Below, one piece after another: positions 1 through 10,585 of a stretch of 64,000 nt of DNA (its first letter is position 1; each line of letters begins with the position of its first letter). Source of the stretch: Tenacibaculum agarivorans (GTDB lineage: Bacteria; Bacteroidota; Bacteroidia; Flavobacteriales; Flavobacteriaceae). The stretch lies in NCBI RefSeq assembly GCF_001936575.1, contig NZ_MSMP01000016.1:1-64000 (forward strand). Direction: 5' to 3'. The notes under the pieces were generated by a model, which was not told the origin of the DNA, made no database searches, and saw nothing but the letters and a program-made list of their open reading frames with translations. The translations under genes and the position numbers were made by a program.

Positions 1-3000
1 TCGGCGTTACAACTACACTTGGACTCGTTACTGAACCAACTGTAATAGTCTCATCATAAGTACAGCCTAAACCATCACGAACTGAAATATCATAACTTCC
101 TGCGGTAGCAATTGCAAAAGTATTTCCTGCTACGTAACTCGCTGTACCTCCTGAAGATACAACTGAATATTCATAAGAATTATTTCCTCCACTTGCCGTT
201 ATCTCTACTTCGCCATCATTACATGTAACTGGAGTTGTTGAAACTGTAGCGGTTAACGTTGAATTTATAGTATGGTTTGATGTCGTTGAAACACAACCTA
301 ATCCATCTCTTACTTGTACATTATAATTACCTGGAGTTAAACCTGTAAAAGTATAACTTGATGATGCTGGACTTGGAACTACCCAAGTCGCTCCATTATC
401 AATACTGAAATTATAATCACTTCCTGAACCACCTGAAGCATTAACTACAATCTGACCATTGCTTCCATCATAACAAACCGTTGGTGTTGCAGTATGAGTA
501 GGATTTGTCGGGTTAGGAATGGTAATTTCAAAAGGTGTACAACCTACTGCATTGACTGTCATTCTGACATTATCTATAAAATTCCCTATAGATAAACTCC
601 CTGTAGCTGTTGAAATAGCAACAAATGAAATTATTGTTGTTGTTTGTCCTGCTGGAACAGTATAAGATCCTGAATATGAACCCCAAGCTGAAGTTCCATC
701 AGTCATAGTTTCTGTAAAATTCGGAGTTGCTAAACTTGCTCCGATTCTTACTTCAGCTACATCTACTCCACTTCTACCTCTATGATTTAAAGACCAATTA
801 ATTACATCACCAGGTATGGTACAAAATTCTTGGTATAAAGCTGAAGGTAAGTTTGCATTTAATTCTGCAAAATATTCTCCATCAGCTGATGGAACTCCTC
901 CATTTCCACTTCTCCATAATTCAATTCTATTATCAGCATCAGCTTCCCATCCATCAACATTATTTTCGTCTGTTATTATATAAGTAGTAAATGGTGATGC
1001 AACATTTTCAAAACTTCCATTTGTAAATGGATCTGTAGAGCAACCACACTCTGTACAATTATTCCCATCCCTTATACTAACAGTATAAGTACCAGGAGCT
1101 AATCCTGAAAATACTGTTGATGTTTGCCAAGTTGTTCCATTATCTATACTATATTCATATGGAGGAGTACCTCCACTACCTTGTACGTTTATTGTTGCTG
1201 TACCTCCTAAACAACTAGGATTTGTTGTTATTGTTCCTGTAACAGATAATAAATCTGGTTGAGTAATAGTAACTGTACCTAAATTTAATTCACAAACTAT
1301 TGAACCTGAAGTTTCTCTAATTCTAACATCATAAGTTCCAGCTGCTAATCCAGGAATTCTATAAGGGTTGTCAGAAGTAGAATCCCAAGTTGCTCCTCCA
1401 TCTGTAGAATATTCATAATTTCCTCCATTAAAGTTACTAGCTTGAATTGTTATTGTACCATTATCTGAAGCATTACATTCTAAATTGCTAGAGGATACAA
1501 TACTTCCGCTAAATTGTTGATTTTGTAATACATTTATAATGAAATCTCTAGGACAAGCTCTATCAGCTCTTACTGTAAAAGTATGTGCTGCAGGATTTAC
1601 ATTTGTAAATACATTAGAAGCTTGTGGTGTACCACCATCTATACTATAGGTATATGTTAATGAAGGTGTAGCTGGTGCTATTAATGTTACTGTTGCTGTA
1701 CCATCACAATTATAATCAATAGTATTTGTAAAATCAGGAATCACAGGATGTGCTTCAACTACTATTGCTGGTAATACAGGATTACTACATCCGTTAGAAT
1801 CTCTTACTTGTAAATTATATGTTCCTGGAGTAATATTATTAAATATTGTAGAAAACTGCCAAGTGACACCATTATCTACACTATATTGATAACCAGATCC
1901 TGATCCTCCAGTTGCATTAGTAAATGTAATAGTTCCATTTGGCTGAGGACAAGTAGAATCTCTTGTTAAACTTGCTGTACTTGTTGGTGCTGAAGTAGCA
2001 TCTATTGAAATCGGACCTACTGTATATGGACAAATAGAAGTTCCTTTTGTAGCTCTTACGGTAATTGTATAACTTCCTACTCCTAATCCAGTAAAATCAT
2101 TACTTGTTTGAAAACTAGTACCTCCATCTATACTGTATTCTAAAGAATACCCTATTAATCCTGGTGGTGTATCTGTATTTATAGTAATGCTACCATCGTT
2201 ATTTCCAGGACAAGTAACATCGGTATGTACTTCACTAAACTGTAATTGATCCTCCAGGCTTATTGTTACAGGAGATGATATTTGAGTACAGTTGTTACTA
2301 TCTATAATAATAAACTCATATGTACCTTCTTGTCCTACAGGTATACTATATGTAGTATTAGTTGTAAATCCTTCTAAAGTTGTAGCGTTAAAAGTTGCTG
2401 GTATACCTGAAACATCTGTATACGAAATTGCAGATGCTGTTGCTGTTGTTGCTGGAGTGTATGACCAAAGTGCATATGTTAATACTGATGGCCCTGCACC
2501 AGCACAATTGCTAGAAGCTCCTCCCATCCCTGATGGAGTATCTCCTAAACTTGTTAAATACAATTTATCTAATAAAGCTCCATCTTCTCGGAAACCAATA
2601 GTAATCGTATGTGTACCAGCACTTAAAGTATATGTATTCGCTTGAAACCAATCCCAAGTACTTGTAGGTCCAATACCGTTCCATCTAAATGGGGTGCCAC
2701 CATCCACCGTAATCCAAAATGAATCGTCATTAGTTGTCGGCGTTATGACTCTTCCCCAAAGACTAAAGGTACCTGCATTAGCTATATCAACACTAAATGT
2801 TATTTGTCCATTCGCATTAGTTGGAGCACTACCTAAACTATTGCTACCCGAACGAATAGTAACATAAGTACCACCTGAAGCATCTGTATCATTTATACTA
2901 TCCCAACGTCCTCCTACTGTACCACATTCTGCTTCAAGCCATATAGCATCAGGATCTGATGCAGTTCCTCCACTACCTGTTAAACTTATAATTCCGTTAC

Positions 3001-3560
3001 TACAGTTTATATCTTTTGTATTAACCGCAGTTAAATTTAAAGGCGCAGGTACTGTAAATTCTGGTGTATCTTCTGAAAAAGAACACGTAACTGTACTTGC
3101 AGAATCTGTAGTCGTTACCTGAACAGTATATATACCTGAACTATTTACTGTAAAAGTTCTGGCACGATCAGTTGTAGGTCCAAAACTACCTGCTGAACCT
3201 CCTCCAGGATTTACAATATTATATATGTATTGAGTTGTTGCTGGTAAACCTGAGGCTACTTGCACATTAATTTCTCCCGAATCACCATCACATAAAATTG
3301 GTGTTGTATTGACTGTAACATCTAAATCAACAGAACCTACAGCTATATTAAAGAAAGGGAATACACAAGAAATTGATGTATTTCTAATGTACACATCATA
3401 ACTACCAGCTGTAGTTACAGAAAATACGTTAGAAGTTTGGTAAGCTGAAGCTGCTGGAGCAGAAGCCCCTGCATTAACTAGTGCATATTCATATCCAGCT
3501 GGTACATTATTTATAGTTATACTACCCGCATTACCACAAATAATATCTTGTGGGACTATA
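1..3560 (-). repeat. SprB-type protein repeat region inside the adhesin gene
   Basis: The translated product shows a run of related 65-85-residue units ending in variants of VRDGLGC or VRDSNGC. They are diverged at the DNA level, so this is a protein repeat and not a recent tandem DNA duplication. One unit is split by the CBM-like module near 2530-2950, and the NGSFE module near 540-1030 is inserted between two others. The run continues to the window edge, so the total number of units is unknown. Confidence 0.8.
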
Positions 3561-6085
3561 GTTGGGTTAATTGTTCCTTTGAATACATTAAAATAGTAAC
3601 GGTCAAAACACCCTCCTGATTCTTCAATTATTAATCTATATTGCCCTGCATCTGAAAAATTTCTTGTAGGATTATTTGGATCTGTTGCAACATCTACCCA
3701 TGTTCCATTAATATCTGGACATGTTGCATCTGGTGCTGGGCTTGTTGGAACACTAAGTTCTTGCCAAGTAACTGTAGTTGGTGCTCCAACTCCAGTAGCT
3801 ATAGTACGAGAATCTGAATCACCACATAAATAAATTTCTGATAATTCTAAAGTAGCATCACTTACACAAGTAACTGTTCTATCTGCTATAGCTATCAAAG
3901 GATTGGTTCCTGAACCAAATGGACCAACATTATATGTTAAATCAAATGCCACACAACCTGCTGGTACTCCCGGTGGATTTACTCTAGTCACCGTATATGT
4001 TCCTACTGCAGTTGCTACATAATCTTGATTTGTACTTACTACTGTACCTGATGCATCTCTCCATTCATATGATAAAAAACCAGTTCCTCCAGGTAAAGTT
4101 ACTGAAGCCCCACATAAAGTAACACTTTGCGCATTAGTCGCACATGTTGCTATATCAGCTAAAACATTAGTTGACCTAGCCTCTCCAAAACCACAGGCAT
4201 CTACTCCTGAGAAACTTAATGAGTTGGATACAACTACTCCTCCTTCTCTTCCTTCATAACTTGCCGATGCCCTATTTTCAATTACATTAGAACATACATC
4301 TGTTAGTAAACTACAATCACTAACAATTCGAACTCTTATTTCTATATTATGATCTGAACCACCTTCCTCTACTAAGGAATCATCTACAGATAATGTTAGT
4401 ATTCCCTGAAAACCATTCAACGCAGAAGGTGTTTCATAACTAACTAAAGAAATACCTGTAGGTAAAGTTAAATCTGTTGATGGATCAAAATTCTGAATAT
4501 TTTTTGGTAATTGATCTGTTATTACTGTGTTGATAGCATCATCAGTACCTATATTTTGAAGATTTATATTATATATCAATTCATCATTCAAATTTACAGG
4601 ATCGTTGTGGGGAAGTGGTGTTCCTGATGCATCAGTCACCGTTTTAACCAACTGAACATCAGGCTGTATAATTTCTACAGCCATTACATTTAAAAATGGC
4701 CAATACACATCACCGGATGTTGTAAATCTAGCTGTAAAACTTGTTTGTCCATTGGCTATAATGGTATTACTTGGGTTATTTAACTCAAATAAGTCAACAT
4801 CAAATCCTAATGTATTTTCACTATCTAAATTTCTATTAGTATCAAAAGCATCATACTTTGTTATACTACCATTGAAGAAATTATCCAACGGGTTTCTTGT
4901 ATTTGTTACATCAACAAAAACCGAAGAAGTATTCTGAATCTGGAAGTTATCTCCAGTAATAAAACCATCTCCTTCTAATGCAGCAGTTAAAAACTGAGCT
5001 CTAACTGGCCCTGCTGGAATTGTAGTAAATCCATCAAATAAAACATCTGTATTATTAGTACCGTCAATAGTCGAGAATCCATCGAAAATAGAAATGTTTT
5101 TACTAGATTCTGTTTCGTCTGCATAAATGATAACCATCACCCATCCTGCAGAACCTCCTAAACCATAATTAAAGTCATTTCCAACCGTTGCCCTAATATT
5201 ACCTGCGAAATAATCTCCATTTGGATTAGCTAGGGATTGTACCATAGTGGTTACATCTTTATAACAGACATAGGGTCGTTGTTGTGTAATACCACTATCA
5301 TATATCACCTCATCACTTGTAATATCTTGATAATTTTGTCCTGGTAATTTGAATTTTATATCTCTATAATCTCCTTCTCTTGCCCCCTCTGTTGACCAAT
5401 TATTATATGGATAAATTCCAGCCCAATATAATCCTGCATATTCTACCCTAGAACAAGCAGGTAATGTTAATGTAGATTTAGAAGAAGAAAATGTATCCCC
5501 ATTACCTGTAATCCCCTCTAGGTCATCCACATCTATATATTGCATATCGAAATCTCCATTGTTAAAATTAACAATATCATCTCTTATTCTTCTGTAACTT
5601 TCCCTACATCCAAAAAATGTGAATCCCGCAAAATAGTATAATTCTTCAGTATTATTAGGATGTGCTATATCTGCAGTTAATCGATCAGTTGTTTCAGTAT
5701 ATACATAATCTGTATACGTAAAACCACAAAAATCAGTTAGCGTTTGCTGAGTTGCACTTCTTGTATATGTAACAAGGTTTGTGTAATCTCTGTTTAAGAT
5801 ATTATTACCTACAAAAGTGATATCCCCTTTTATATTTATACCACCTGTGGCCAGCCTTTGTGTAAATGGAGTATCAGGAAGCCTCCTTGCCATTACATTA
5901 TTTGCAGGAACTTCGTTTATAACGATTCCTTTTTTTGACTGTATTTCCTTAGACAGATTATCTACCTGAATTTCAGGTATTTTTTTTGCTTTAGCTGATG
6001 GGGTAAATGATATGTTCTTCTCTTCCTGAGAAAAACTCATCATCATACTAAAGACTGTAATGATAAAAAGTAATTTTGTCTTCAT
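1..6085 (-). CDS. Giant SprB-repeat surface adhesin, 3' end outside the window
   Basis: Continuous reading frame of 2028 codons from an ATG at 6085 to the window edge, with no stop and no frameshift. It begins with a signal peptide (MKTKLLFIITVFSMMMSFSQ). A DUF11-like domain follows at about 4300-4670. After that come about nine or ten SprB-type repeats of 65-85 residues, each with a Cys near the start, a Y-S-[IV]-D-[NG]-G core and a P-G-[TN]-Y-x-[VL]-x-[VI]-R-D-x-x-G-C end. Two jelly-roll-like modules interrupt the repeats: about 2530-2950 (starts with WLEAECGTVGG, CBM6/35-like) and about 540-1030 (starts with NGSFE). Known of the family: SprB is a T9SS-secreted mobile gliding adhesin. The C-terminal sorting domain and any downstream PorP/SprF partner must lie left of the window. 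Family assignment is firm; orthology to SprB itself is not. Confidence 0.88.
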   Translation of the reverse strand, partial: MKTKLLFIITVFSMMMSFSQEEKNISFTPSAKAKKIPEIQVDNLSKEIQSKKGIVINEVPANNVMARRLPDTPFTQRLATGGINIKGDITFVGNNILNRDYTNLVTYTRSATQQTLTDFCGFTYTDYVYTETTDRLTADIAHPNNTEELYYFAGFTFFGCRESYRRIRDDIVNFNNGDFDMQYIDVDDLEGITGNGDTFSSSKSTLTLPACSRVEYAGLYWAGIYPYNNWSTEGAREGDYRDIKFKLPGQNYQDITSDEVIYDSGITQQRPYVCYKDVTTMVQSLANPNGDYFAGNIRATVGNDFNYGLGGSAGWVMVIIYADETESSKNISIFDGFSTIDGTNNTDVLFDGFTTIPAGPVRAQFLTAALEGDGFITGDNFQIQNTSSVFVDVTNTRNPLDNFFNGSITKYDAFDTNRNLDSENTLGFDVDLFELNNPSNTIIANGQTSFTARFTTSGDVYWPFLNVMAVEIIQPDVQLVKTVTDASGTPLPHNDPVNLNDELIYNINLQNIGTDDAINTVITDQLPKNIQNFDPSTDLTLPTGISLVSYETPSALNGFQGILTLSVDDSLVEEGGSDHNIEIRVRIVSDCSLLTDVCSNVIENRASASYEGREGGVVVSNSLSFSGVDACGFGEARSTNVLADIATCATNAQSVTLCGASVTLPGGTGFLSYEWRDASGTVVSTNQDYVATAVGTYTVTRVNPPGVPAGCVAFDLTYNVGPFGSGTNPLIAIADRTVTCVSDATLELSEIYLCGDSDSRTIATGVGAPTTVTWQELSVPTSPAPDATCPDINGTWVDVATDPNNPTRNFSDAGQYRLIIEESGGCFDRYYFNVFKGTINPTIVPQDIICGNAGSITINNVPAGYEYALVNAGASAPAASAYQTSNVFSVTTAGSYDVYIRNTSISCVFPFFNIAVGSVDLDVTVNTTPILCDGDSGEINVQVASGLPATTQYIYNIVNPGGGSAGSFGPTTDRARTFTVNSSGIYTVQVTTTDSASTVTCSFSEDTPEFTVPAPLNLTAVNTKDINCSNGIISLTGSGGTASDPDAIWLEAECGTVGGRWDSINDTDASGGTYVTIRSGSNSLGSAPTNANGQITFSVDIANAGTFSLWGRVITPTTNDDSFWITVDGGTPFRWNGIGPTSTWDWFQANTYTLSAGTHTITIGFREDGALLDKLYLTSLGDTPSGMGGASSNCAGAGPSVLTYALWSYTPATTATASAISYTDVSGIPATFNATTLEGFTTNTTYSIPVGQEGTYEFIIIDSNNCTQISSPVTISLEDQLQFSEVHTDVTCPGNNDGSITINTDTPPGLIGYSLEYSIDGGTSFQTSNDFTGLGVGSYTITVRATKGTSICPYTVGPISIDATSAPTSTASLTRDSTCPQPNGTITFTNATGGSGSGYQYSVDNGVTWQFSTIFNNITPGTYNLQVRDSNGCSNPVLPAIVVEAHPVIPDFTNTIDYNCDGTATVTLIAPATPSLTYTYSIDGGTPQASNVFTNVNPAAHTFTVRADRACPRDFIINVLQNQQFSGSIVSSSNLECNASDNGTITIQASNFNGGNYEYSTDGGATWDSTSDNPYRIPGLAAGTYDVRIRETSGSIVCELNLGTVTITQPDLLSVTGTITTNPSCLGGTATINVQGSGGTPPYEYSIDNGTTWQTSTVFSGLAPGTYTVSIRDGNNCTECGCSTDPFTNGSFENVASPFTTYIITDENNVDGWEADADNRIELWRSGNGGVPSADGEYFAELNANLPSALYQEFCTIPGDVINWSLNHRGRSGVDVAEVRIGASLATPNFTETMTDGTSAWGSYSGSYTVPAGQTTTIISFVAISTATGSLSIGNFIDNVRMTVNAVGCTPFEITIPNPTNPTHTATPTVCYDGSNGQIVVNASGGSGSDYNFSIDNGATWVVPSPASSSYTFTGLTPGNYNVQVRDGLGCVSTTSNHTINSTLTATVSTTPVTCNDGEVEITASGGNNSYEYSVVSSGGTASYVAGNTFAIATAGSYDISVRDGLGCTYDETITVGSVTSPSVVVTP

Positions 6086-6204
6086 TTTTTGGGGATACTA
6101 AGTAAAATTTTCTAAAAACTAATACGTAAAATATAAATCACACTAAAAAGCTCACTTCATTTAAATATAATGATTTTTTCATAATTCTCAATTGACTTAA
6201 ACCA

Positions 6205-8097
6205 TTATCTTATTTGAATAATACTCTTTCGATCATAATAGGCTCCATTTAAATTGTTTTTAAACAATTTAATTATTTCAGCTCTATCATCTGTTTTATG
6301 TATGTAAATGTGTCTATTACCTGTTTTGGGATTCAAGAAATATCCAGCATTTATATTATCATTTTCTAACTCATCTAAAAATCTGTCTGCATACGGTTTC
6401 TTAGAGAATACACCTACTTGTAGGTAGTAACCTGGCTCTAAACCATCCATTAACTTCATTGTTCTTACTCTAGCAGATCCTTGCGATTTTGGTTCTTTAA
6501 TTAACTCTCCTTCAGCCCCTAATGTAACTTTCATTACATATAGGTTGTTACCTCCAGCTCCTTTATCTCCTTTACCTCCGCCTGTAGCAGCTTTTAAACT
6601 ACTAATATCATTTGCCGATGTTCCGCTAGTTTTATCATTCTCAAAACCTTTTTTACCAGAACCATTTACTTCATCTACAAGTTCTTCTGCTTCTTCTTTT
6701 TTACCAAAGCGTTTGAAATACACTACATATACATTATACTTAGGATCTCTAACATATCTTGCTTTTATTTTTCTTTTCCTAAGTTTTTCAACCTCTGCTT
6801 TTGCTTTCTTAATATCTCTAAACTGATCAAAAGCAACATAGTACATAGTTCCACCACCACCTCTAGTCGTAGTAGAACTTTGTCTCCATGGCTTGCTAGA
6901 TCGTCTTGGCAACGATTGATCTCTATCTTCAGTCGGTTGCGCCTTAGGTGTTTCTGGAGTTACCTCTTTTATAATAGTAGTTGTATTTGTTGGTTGATTC
7001 TCTAAACGTTTAAGAATTTCATCAACTTTTCTATTTAACTTATTAATTGAATCTTGAGCTATTCTTACCTCATCAGATAAATCATTATGCTCAGGATCTT
7101 TATACTCTTCTTCTCTACGCTCAATAGTTGGTGTAGGATTATTTTCTGGAATAATAACCTTAACATTTGGATTTCTTCTAGATCTTAGTCTACTTCTACC
7201 AAATTTATAAATTAAACCTACTTCATTAGTTCCACTTAAATTTTCTTGCTTTTCATATGCAAAACCAATAGAAAGTTTTTTATTTAAATTGATACCAAAA
7301 CCTGCATTTAGTCCAAAAGACTTATCATAACCTACTTTTAGCCAACCTACTTTTGGTAAATCTGCTAAAGCAGTTGCAGCATAAGAAAACCCATCTACTT
7401 TTGTTCTTCTACCTATACCTAATGCTCTTACCCGCATACCTTGTAATAAACCTGAGGTATTTACAAAATCAAATGTATAAGCAGCATGTGCAGAAATGGT
7501 TTTATCTGCAAATCCTGTAACAAATTCGCTAGTTTTTAAGTTGAAATCCCCTAGATTTTCAAAAAATAGTCCAACATCCAATTTCCCAAATGAAACTGTT
7601 GCTGCTGGCTGTAGAACCACTACTGGTTTATCTTGATAGTTATTGATCAATGGATCAACTGTATTACTTAAAACTCTTGGGTTATCTATTCCTCTTCTAC
7701 TGTAGAAAAAATTGAATCCAAACGTAAGTTTATTTTTCTCTCCTAATTTAAGTTGATATGCATAATTTACCATAGCACCGAAATCTTTAAAGACTCCTAT
7801 ATCTTGTTGAAAAACAGCTATCCCTGCCCCTACATTATCTTGCATTTTTCCTGAATAACTAACAATGTGTAAACGTGCTGCGTCTTGAAACTCAATATTT
7901 GAGCTTCTACTTATAGCTTCTATTGTTGCTGTTTCTCTATGTAATAATGAAAATGTAGGAACTGTCATGAAATTATTAAATTTCATAAAGCTCCTAGCAG
8001 AAAACCCATTATACTCATCCTCACCTATACTTAGCTGTGAAAAACTAGTAAGAGAGCATAAAGTTAATAGTACTAATAACGTAATTTTCTTTACCAT
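6205..8097 (-). CDS. PorP/SprF-family T9SS membrane protein with C-terminal SPOR-like domains
   Basis: 630 residues with a signal peptide (MVKKITLLVLLTLCSLTSFSQ). Residues about 20-300 resemble the PorP/SprF outer-membrane barrel family. A charged, coiled-coil-prone and proline-rich linker follows (about 305-410). Then come two SPOR-like segments: about 420-480 (MYYVAFDQFRDIKKAKAEVE region) and about 555-628 (YYLQVGVFSKKPYADRF region). Ordinary PorP/SprF proteins are only about 300-350 residues, so the C-terminal half is an extension. In known systems PorP/SprF proteins serve as outer-membrane partners for type B CTD substrates. It starts 4 bases after the upstream CTD gene and precedes the giant adhesin by 119 bases. 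The order is compatible with the sprC-sprD-sprB layout of Flavobacterium johnsoniae; I have not confirmed orthology. Confidence 0.83.
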   Translation of the reverse strand: MVKKITLLVLLTLCSLTSFSQLSIGEDEYNGFSARSFMKFNNFMTVPTFSLLHRETATIEAISRSSNIEFQDAARLHIVSYSGKMQDNVGAGIAVFQQDIGVFKDFGAMVNYAYQLKLGEKNKLTFGFNFFYSRRGIDNPRVLSNTVDPLINNYQDKPVVVLQPAATVSFGKLDVGLFFENLGDFNLKTSEFVTGFADKTISAHAAYTFDFVNTSGLLQGMRVRALGIGRRTKVDGFSYAATALADLPKVGWLKVGYDKSFGLNAGFGINLNKKLSIGFAYEKQENLSGTNEVGLIYKFGRSRLRSRRNPNVKVIIPENNPTPTIERREEEYKDPEHNDLSDEVRIAQDSINKLNRKVDEILKRLENQPTNTTTIIKEVTPETPKAQPTEDRDQSLPRRSSKPWRQSSTTTRGGGGTMYYVAFDQFRDIKKAKAEVEKLRKRKIKARYVRDPKYNVYVVYFKRFGKKEEAEELVDEVNGSGKKGFENDKTSGTSANDISSLKAATGGGKGDKGAGGNNLYVMKVTLGAEGELIKEPKSQGSARVRTMKLMDGLEPGYYLQVGVFSKKPYADRFLDELENDNINAGYFLNPKTGNRHIYIHKTDDRAEIIKLFKNNLNGAYYDRKSIIQIR

Positions 8098-8101
8098 ATA
8101 C

Positions 8102-10414
8102 TTATTGCAATATGGAGATTGTCCCCGCTTTAACTAAATTATTGTCTTTTAAAACTTTAAAATAGAATAACATTCCGTCTTTTAAATTATTCTCTTCAGG
8201 CCAATTATTCTGATAATCCATGGTATTTAAAATTTCATTTCCCCTTGAATTATAAATAATTACCTGAACATTCGTTTGGAATGCAAATCTATTTGGTAAT
8301 TCCCAAGTATCATTAATACCATCCCCATTAAATGGAGTTAGTATGTTGGGTATTATTAACTTACCATCATCTTCAACTACATTAATTTCTCTTTGCGCTG
8401 TACAGCCTCCTACGGTTCCAATCACCGTAAATGTACCTAAACTTACAACATCTAATGCATCTGTGGTAGACAACAATGTTCCATCTTCTGCAAACCACTC
8501 ATAAGAATCCGCTCCTGATGCTGTTATTGTTACTGTTTCTCCTGGCGATAACACTGCTGTGCTTGATGGACTTACTTCTAATACTGAATCATCAAACTCT
8601 AAAACATTAATCTCTGCTATAGTTGTAAGACACCCAAAACCTTCATAAGTCACACTATATAAACCTATTTCATCAATTACAACATTACTAGGATCAGCAA
8701 CGGTTAGTTCAGACCCATCTTTAAACCATCTGTATGTATAACCAGCTACAGTTGTTAAACTAAATGTTATTGTTTCTCCTGGACATAAATTATTGGACAC
8801 TGAAGAAGACATAACCTCAACATTACCTAAACCTAATAATACATCTAGAGGATCAGAACTTATTGTTGAAGTAGCACTTAATTCAACATCTAATGTGTAT
8901 GAACCATTGTCTAAATACGAACCTACCGTATAAGTATCCAATGTTGCACCACTAATACCAGTTCCATCTTTTACCCATTGCAAATAATCTGCGGTTAAAA
9001 AATCTATTTGATCTTCAGATAAACTATAATCATTACCATCTGTACCTGTTGCAGTTATCCCTACAATAGATAGTACTGTATTTTCATTTTCACATTCTGT
9101 GTAATTCTCTGCCGTTCTGATAGCAACATCTAAGTCTACAGCATCTACCACTGTGATTTCTTCTGTTTTTTTCGAAAAAGGACAAGACGTAGAATTGTCT
9201 ACTACTTCAGCGCAGTATACTCCTTCTCCTACAACATTTAATAACGCATTGTTAGAAGCAGGTATAGGATTTCCGTTTAAAAACCACTGAATTGTCTCTG
9301 AACTTGCATTATGATCTACCGTTAATTCAATAGTCTCTCTGGGTAATCTGATTCTAGTAGCACTACTTTGTATATCAATATCAAAATCAGAACCTGACCG
9401 CTGTTGTATAGTTACATTTTGAGAATTACTAATACATCCTCCTACCTCTATTTCAAGTCGATATACACCAAACTGATTACTAGCCGGTATAGTATATGAC
9501 GTAGCATTACTAGGCAATCCTGTAATAGGCACATCGTCTTTATACCATATATAATTCAGTGTAGGATCACCTGTGACACTTGAATTCAACTCAAAAGTCT
9601 CGTTAGCACAAATTTCTACCGTAGTAAGATCAGCTCCACTACTATCTTGGATTGTTAATCCCATTGGAGACACTGAAGTGACAGTTAACCTATTTGAAGT
9701 AGTTAACCTAGCTGCACTGGAATTTGTACATGCTCCGCGCTCTACTGCAGCAAAATATGTTCCTGGTTGTGTTACTTGTAACGTAGAATCCGTTTGTCCA
9801 GGAATCACATCATCAGCACCAGTAGTTGGATTTACTCTAAACCATCTGTAGGTAAAATCAGGATTTAATATATTCACCGAGATATCTACAGGCGCACCTC
9901 CACATATTACTACAGCATCTCCAAAATCACCATCTCCATCATCTAAAACTAGTCGACCTGTAGCCGGATCTGTATCAATAAAATAAGCCTCAAAAGGATC
10001 TGAAGGCACACTTTCTAGACCATCTGGTAATGGATGACTAGAAACTATCTTTATTCTGTAACTAGCCCCATATGTATTTGCAGGAAAAGCAAAACTAGTA
10101 GTTACATTAAAAAGACTATTACTCTTAAAATTTCCAAGATCTTGAGTTCCTGAATCAAAATTCCCGTTAGGGTCAGAAAGAATTACTGTATAGGTATTAT
10201 CTGGTCCTAAGCTAGCTCCTGAAACATCAAATCTAACTTGAAAAAGATTAGCTCCAGTAGATGCACAAGCAAAAGTAATCGGATTACCTGTCACCGGAGA
10301 AAAAAGCATTGGCTTTTGAATTGTAGTTTGCCCAAACAAATAAGTACCACTACACAAAAAGCATAGCAGTATAAGAATAAGCAACTTAATATTTGTTTTA
10401 CTGTACTTATACAT
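8102..10414 (-). CDS. Secreted Ig-like repeat protein with T9SS type B (gliding) C-terminal domain
   Basis: 770 residues. A hydrophobic signal segment covers residues about 10-30. The body consists of repeated Ig/PKD-like beta domains with alternating Trp and Cys motifs of the kind YxWFxxG. The last 80 residues match the gliding-motility-associated type B sorting domain: IPNILTPFNGDGINDTWELP, then VQVIIYNSRGNEI, then GMLFYFKVL. In such proteins this domain directs export through the T9SS and needs a PorP/SprF partner, which here is the next gene. It is the first gene of the minus-strand operon. Its product is probably surface-exposed and may assist adhesin assembly or gliding; its exact role is unknown. 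Confidence 0.85.
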   Translation of the reverse strand: MYKYSKTNIKLLILILLCFLCSGTYLFGQTTIQKPMLFSPVTGNPITFACASTGANLFQVRFDVSGASLGPDNTYTVILSDPNGNFDSGTQDLGNFKSNSLFNVTTSFAFPANTYGASYRIKIVSSHPLPDGLESVPSDPFEAYFIDTDPATGRLVLDDGDGDFGDAVVICGGAPVDISVNILNPDFTYRWFRVNPTTGADDVIPGQTDSTLQVTQPGTYFAAVERGACTNSSAARLTTSNRLTVTSVSPMGLTIQDSSGADLTTVEICANETFELNSSVTGDPTLNYIWYKDDVPITGLPSNATSYTIPASNQFGVYRLEIEVGGCISNSQNVTIQQRSGSDFDIDIQSSATRIRLPRETIELTVDHNASSETIQWFLNGNPIPASNNALLNVVGEGVYCAEVVDNSTSCPFSKKTEEITVVDAVDLDVAIRTAENYTECENENTVLSIVGITATGTDGNDYSLSEDQIDFLTADYLQWVKDGTGISGATLDTYTVGSYLDNGSYTLDVELSATSTISSDPLDVLLGLGNVEVMSSSVSNNLCPGETITFSLTTVAGYTYRWFKDGSELTVADPSNVVIDEIGLYSVTYEGFGCLTTIAEINVLEFDDSVLEVSPSSTAVLSPGETVTITASGADSYEWFAEDGTLLSTTDALDVVSLGTFTVIGTVGGCTAQREINVVEDDGKLIIPNILTPFNGDGINDTWELPNRFAFQTNVQVIIYNSRGNEILNTMDYQNNWPEENNLKDGMLFYFKVLKDNNLVKAGTISILQ

Positions 10415-10470
10415 AATAAGCGGGGACTATTAAACCTAATTTACTATATGTAGTTAACATATATAACATA

Positions 10471-10478
10471 CAAATATA
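10471..10478 (-). promoter_or_regulatory. Predicted -7 promoter element for the adhesin operon
   Basis: On the minus strand this reads TATATTTG, an exact match to the Bacteroidota TAnnTTTG -7 element. It lies 57 bases upstream of the start of the first operon gene, in an AT-rich leader. No other good match was seen between the operon and porQ. The -33 element is weak. Confidence 0.55.
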
Positions 10479-10585
10479 TTCATTTTATTGTAAATACAAA
10501 TTTTATCCCTATAATTTAAATTTTATAACACTACGGTTAAAATTAATACGTTAATTTTACGAACTTATTATATGATCTTAAAAAA

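Noticed and set aside
2292..2645. 117-codon ORF on the plus strand inside the adhesin region
   Set aside because: It is antisense to a clear repeat-protein frame and has no signal or family features.
1..6085. Possible frameshift or stop in the giant adhesin frame
   Set aside because: Codon register from the ATG at 6085 to the last visible codon (2-4) is continuous; an initial mismatch was a coordinate slip.
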